From: Hungateiclostridiaceae bacterium UBA3934
GTDB taxonomy: Bacteria > Bacillota > Clostridia > Acetivibrionales > DTU013
Direction of reading: 5' to 3'
Assembly (NCBI GenBank): GCA_002385815.1
Contig: DGEE01000081.1
Span: 9,330-23,005 of the forward strand
Length of the DNA stretch: 13,676 nt
Within the stretch, counting starts at the first letter, position 1. Each line of letters opens with the position of its first letter. Position numbers and translations under genes: made by a program. Of the stretch, positions 12,664 to 13,676 are shown in pieces. The notes under the pieces are model-generated. The model did not search any database. It was not told the DNA's origin and saw nothing but the letters and a program-made list of their open reading frames with translations.

Positions 12664-13676
12664 TCATGATTTTTCGATCCTGACCCTGCTGCCCTCACCC
12701 TCGAATGTTGGAGGCGTTACGATCAGACAGCGTCCGATCCTCTGCCTCAGTTCAGGCACATGACTTATGATCCCGATCACCCGGTCATCGGAGCACAGTC
12801 TCTCAAGAGAATCCATCACCAGGTCGAGAAGCTTCCGGTCAAGAGTGCCGAAGCCTTCGTCCAGGAAGAAAAATTCCAGCGGACTATGCCCCTTGAGATG
12901 TATTTGCTCTGACAGTGCCAGAGCAAGCGACAGTGATGTCAGGAATGTCTCGCCTCCTGAAAGTGTCGTGACATTTCTGTGGATCCCTCCGTTCGCGCCG
13001 TCTCTTATGATGAAGCCTGATTCGGCATCCACTTCGAGGGAGTATCTCTGTCTGGTCATCACTTCAAGCAGAGTCGAAGCCTTTGCTGCTATATATCGGA
13101 GCCTTTCCTCTGCTATATAGTCAATGAAGCTGTTGTCCTTCCCGCGGGCTGCATTCAGCAGTCTGGATATCTGATTGTAAAGTCCGTATTTGTGAGAAAC
13201 ATCAGCCAGGACCTGTTGGATTTCTTTCCATCTGGCATGCTTTTTGGTAATGCTCTCATAGTTATTCTTTGCTACCTCACAGTCGGATATGCTCTTGTTT
13301 GACCGCTCCACAAGCTCCCTGTATGACTGTTCGATACGGTTCCACTCCTCTTCTGTGATGCTGCGGGATCCCAGCTTCGTCTCCAGCAGCCTCCTGTGAG
13401 CTTTTATATTGACAGCTTCCTGATCATATGCTTCTATCTCAGCTTTGATTTCCTTTTGCTGTTCGCCGGGTATCATATAGCTTTCTGCTTCTTCAGGGCT
13501 GCTGAAGCCGCTTTCCGCCAGCGCTCTTTGCAGTTTTTCACTGTCAGCCGCCAGACCTTCTGAATACAGACTCACACTGCTGTCGAGTTTGGACCTGTTC
13601 ACATTGAGCTCATTGTACTCCTTTTCAAGCTGCTCTATTTGCGTCGAATAGCGCTTGTCAGCCTGCACCAGCTTAT
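12664..13676 (-). CDS. sbcC: Exonuclease SbcCD ATPase subunit SbcC, C-terminal part
   Basis: 336 residues are visible and the frame stays open through the right edge, so the N-terminus with Walker A and the first coiled-coil arm is outside. The visible part starts with a charged heptad-like coiled coil (QIEQLEKEYNELNVNRSKL and on), then the C-terminal ATPase lobe. That lobe has the family-typical FIDYIAEERLRYIAAKA, ABC signature LSGGE (12949-12963), Walker B with D-loop FFFLDEGFGTLD (about 12840-12875) and the H-loop IISHV (about 12755-12775). SbcC is the bacterial Rad50: with the SbcD nuclease it cuts hairpins and protein-blocked DNA ends at stalled or palindromic replication intermediates. 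sbcD normally lies just upstream and is expected beyond the window. All visible catalytic motifs are intact. No terminator is seen after the stop. Confidence 0.93.
   Translation of the reverse strand, partial: KLVQADKRYSTQIEQLEKEYNELNVNRSKLDSSVSLYSEGLAADSEKLQRALAESGFSSPEEAESYMIPGEQQKEIKAEIEAYDQEAVNIKAHRRLLETKLGSRSITEEEWNRIEQSYRELVERSNKSISDCEVAKNNYESITKKHARWKEIQQVLADVSHKYGLYNQISRLLNAARGKDNSFIDYIAEERLRYIAAKASTLLEVMTRQRYSLEVDAESGFIIRDGANGGIHRNVTTLSGGETFLTSLSLALALSEQIHLKGHSPLEFFFLDEGFGTLDRKLLDLVMDSLERLCSDDRVIGIISHVPELRQRIGRCLIVTPPTFEGEGSRVRIEKS

Noticed and set aside
12664..13676. SbcC as part of an anti-phage defence cluster
   Set aside because: Sequence is typical SbcC and the neighbours are housekeeping genes with no defence-associated partner in the window.

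Overview
The window looks like a chromosomal housekeeping segment from a Gram-positive, low-to-moderate-GC anaerobe, most likely class Clostridia (Bacillota). The reasons are strong purine-rich ribosome binding sites before nearly every gene, two Gram-positive style lipoproteins, a GerM-type GerMN-domain protein next to rdgB and a YfcE-like phosphoesterase (the Bacillus gerM neighbourhood), and an AMIN/Amidase_3 wall hydrolase. Genus cannot be assigned from the sequence alone. I see no phage, insertion sequence, CRISPR array, rRNA or tRNA.

Layout, left to right. (1) 1-1631 minus: a lipoprotein with an RsiV/PdaC-like (DUF4163-DUF3298) region, cut by the left edge. (2) 1632-1982: a control region with divergent promoters, then a small FmdB-type zinc-ribbon protein on plus (1983-2195). 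(3) 2202-4761 minus: the probable operon gerM-like / rdgB / yfcE-like phosphoesterase, lacking the rph gene that sits between gerM and rdgB in Bacillus subtilis. (4) 5027-6682 minus: a secreted N-acetylmuramoyl-L-alanine amidase with its own promoter and a strong terminator. (5) 6833-9058 minus: ruvC-ruvA-ruvB, the Holliday-junction resolution operon. (6) 9059-9257: a divergent control region with a consensus argG promoter overlapping two ARG-box-like palindromes. (7) 9258-11955 plus: argG-argH, the last two steps of arginine synthesis. A copy of a small inverted-repeat element follows each gene. (8) 12075-12434 minus: a lysine-rich 119-residue protein of unknown function with a good promoter and terminator. 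(9) 12664-13676 minus: the C-terminal part of the SbcC nuclease ATPase, cut by the right edge.

The genes fall into independent functional groups: recombination and repair (ruvCAB, sbcC), arginine synthesis (argGH), envelope and sporulation-like proteins (amidase, GerM-like, RsiV-like lipoprotein), and nucleotide-pool hygiene (rdgB). The most unusual signal is non-coding: the two related hairpin elements after argG and argH, which differ by a compensatory base-pair change. The second is nested inside a longer inverted repeat that includes the argH stop codon. I found no convincing new multi-gene system.
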